Shown: positions 4,154 through 5,241 of the stretch, in pieces
Numbering within the stretch: the first letter of the stretch is position 1
Layout: each line of letters opens with the position of its first letter
DNA from: an uncultured Collinsella sp.
Lineage (GTDB): Bacteria > Actinomycetota > Coriobacteriia > Coriobacteriales > Coriobacteriaceae
Assembly (NCBI GenBank): GCA_900551605.1
Contig: URWS01000126.1
Location: forward strand, 1-5,241
Direction: 5' to 3'
DNA: 5,241 nt
Translations under genes and position numbers: made by a program
The notes under the pieces: model-generated
Told to the model about the DNA's origin: nothing
The model's database searches: none
The model's input: only the letters and a program-made list of their open reading frames with translations

Positions 4154-5241
4154 TTGGTGTCTGAACAGGCAAATGTTGATTGTACTGCTGGCTTTGGCGT
4201 GCGCTTGATCGGCTGTGCCGACGATGCGGTTTTGCCCATTGGCATGCACGACTATGCGGAGGCCCTTGGTTGCTGCATGCTGGTTGACAAGACCATGTTT
4301 ATTGCCGATGTGTTGGACTGCGACGCGTCCGTTGTGGTGTGCTGTCGACCCGAGGGTTTTGGCAAGAGCATGAACTTGTCGATGCTCAGGGCTTTTCTGG
4401 AGCGTCCAGCGGTCGGTCGTGCTGGTCAGCGTTTGTTTGCCGATGCTCAGATTTGGGATGCAGACGGCGGGCGCTATCGGGATGAGTACGCTTGCTATCC
4501 GGTGATATCGCTGGACTTTTCTGGCGCTGCGAGGCGTGGTGCCGCTATTGCCGACGTCGTGCGCGATGCCCTTTCGGGCGAGTGCGCTCGCTTGTTGGCG
4601 CTCTTGGAGGCTCCGGATTTAGCTCGAGACAAGGTGCGTCACATCGAACGCGTTGCGCGTGGCGCGGCGAGCGCGGACGAGGTTGACTCGGTGCTCGGTG
4701 TGCTCATAGAGCTGCTGGAGATTGCCTGCGATGGGCAGGTTGTATTGCTCGTTGATGGGTACGATGCGGCGTGGTCTCGCCGTGCGAGCGCGAGGGACGC
4801 ATCCGACGCCGATCCGGCAGAACTACTTGACCGTGTGCTGTTTGACGCCATTGCCACTGCGCGCGATTCGTTGCGGCTGACGTGTCTGATGGGGGAGCGT
4901 CCCGGACCTGCTGAAGCGGCGCTTTCTTTGCACGGCTGCTCGTATTGTCTGACGACGCCGCTTTCGACCTGGTGTGACCGTTGGTTCGGCTTTTCGGATG
5001 CCGAGGTCGAGGCTCTGCTGAATCATACTGGACGCGAGGAATGCCTGGATGATGCGCGTGAATGGCTCGAGGGATATCGGTTTGGTAGGGCCTATTGCTC
5101 GAGTCCAGCGCGTGTGATCGGTTTTCTGGACCGAGGCTGCACGGCGCCCGTGCGTGCCGATCTGTATGGATATGCCGATTGCCTGAGTAGGGTAGTTGCC
5201 GGGTGGAATCTCGAGCGTCTTTCGGTCTTGTTCGATTTGCT
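4154..5241 (+). CDS. AAA-ATPase-like / PD-(D/E)XK nuclease superfamily protein (3' end cut by the right edge)
   Basis: The 362 codons visible match the AAA-ATPase-like domain family that usually carries a C-terminal PD-(D/E)XK nuclease-like domain. Such proteins are often present in many copies in gut bacteria, and their biological role is unsettled. Landmarks from TTG 4154: MLVDKTMFIADVL (42-54), a family-type phosphate-binding loop CRPEGFGKSMNLSML (64-78, Lys71 and Ser72), and YPVISLDF for the family's usual YPVI-L. Walker B is VVLLVDGYDAAW (196-207), and further on come FGFSDAEVEALL and WLEGYRFG, which corresponds to the family's W-Y-x-GY-F-G. The Walker B Glu is replaced by Gly202. TTG 4154 and GTG 4157 are both possible starts; TTG has the better Shine-Dalgarno spacing. 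The gene follows a terminator and seems to be its own transcription unit. The nuclease domain, if present, lies beyond the edge. Family assignment is good; biochemical activity is uncertain. Confidence 0.83.
   Translation, partial: MVSEQANVDCTAGFGVRLIGCADDAVLPIGMHDYAEALGCCMLVDKTMFIADVLDCDASVVVCCRPEGFGKSMNLSMLRAFLERPAVGRAGQRLFADAQIWDADGGRYRDEYACYPVISLDFSGAARRGAAIADVVRDALSGECARLLALLEAPDLARDKVRHIERVARGAASADEVDSVLGVLIELLEIACDGQVVLLVDGYDAAWSRRASARDASDADPAELLDRVLFDAIATARDSLRLTCLMGERPGPAEAALSLHGCSYCLTTPLSTWCDRWFGFSDAEVEALLNHTGREECLDDAREWLEGYRFGRAYCSSPARVIGFLDRGCTAPVRADLYGYADCLSRVVAGWNLERLSVLFDL

Overview
The window looks like chromosomal DNA from a high-GC Gram-positive gut actinobacterium of the Coriobacteriia, most like Collinsella. 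This is inferred from four things: a suf operon divergent from an Rrf2-type regulator, a Sec-exported lysozyme-like protein with a sortase signal, an AAA-ATPase-like protein of the type often expanded in gut bacteria, and the codon bias. No rRNA, tRNA, CRISPR array, insertion sequence or prophage gene was seen.

Left part (1-1401, minus strand): the start of an iron-sulfur cluster assembly operon. sufC (ATPase) comes first, then sufB (scaffold), separated by 12 bases. sufB runs off the left edge, and the rest of the operon (probably sufD, sufS and sufU) would lie beyond it. A 222-bp divergent control region (1402-1623) separates sufC from an IscR-like Rrf2 regulator gene (1624-2055, plus strand). 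The region holds a sufC promoter candidate, an extended -10 promoter candidate for the regulator, and a site matching 22 of 25 positions of the E. coli IscR type 1 operator consensus. It also holds a perfect 9-bp inverted repeat in the regulator's leader. The simplest reading is a local circuit in which the cluster-binding regulator senses Fe-S status and controls both itself and the suf operon.

Middle part (2056-4021): an intergenic stretch with repeated GTTGTTG elements, then one long gene (2194-3954). Its 586-aa product has a signal peptide, a lysozyme-like domain, a long Ser/Asp/Asn/Gly-rich and then Lys/Glu/Asp-rich stalk with ten consecutive threonines, and an MPKTG sortase-type anchor. 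A textbook intrinsic terminator follows it.

Right part (4022-5241): a 132-bp gap, then a protein of the AAA-ATPase-like / PD-(D/E)XK nuclease family, cut by the right edge. Its Walker B motif reads DGYD where the family usually has DEYD, so the usual catalytic glutamate is absent.

No clearly new multi-gene system is visible. The items most worth a second look are the suf/regulator control region, the wall-anchored lysozyme-like protein and the altered Walker B motif.
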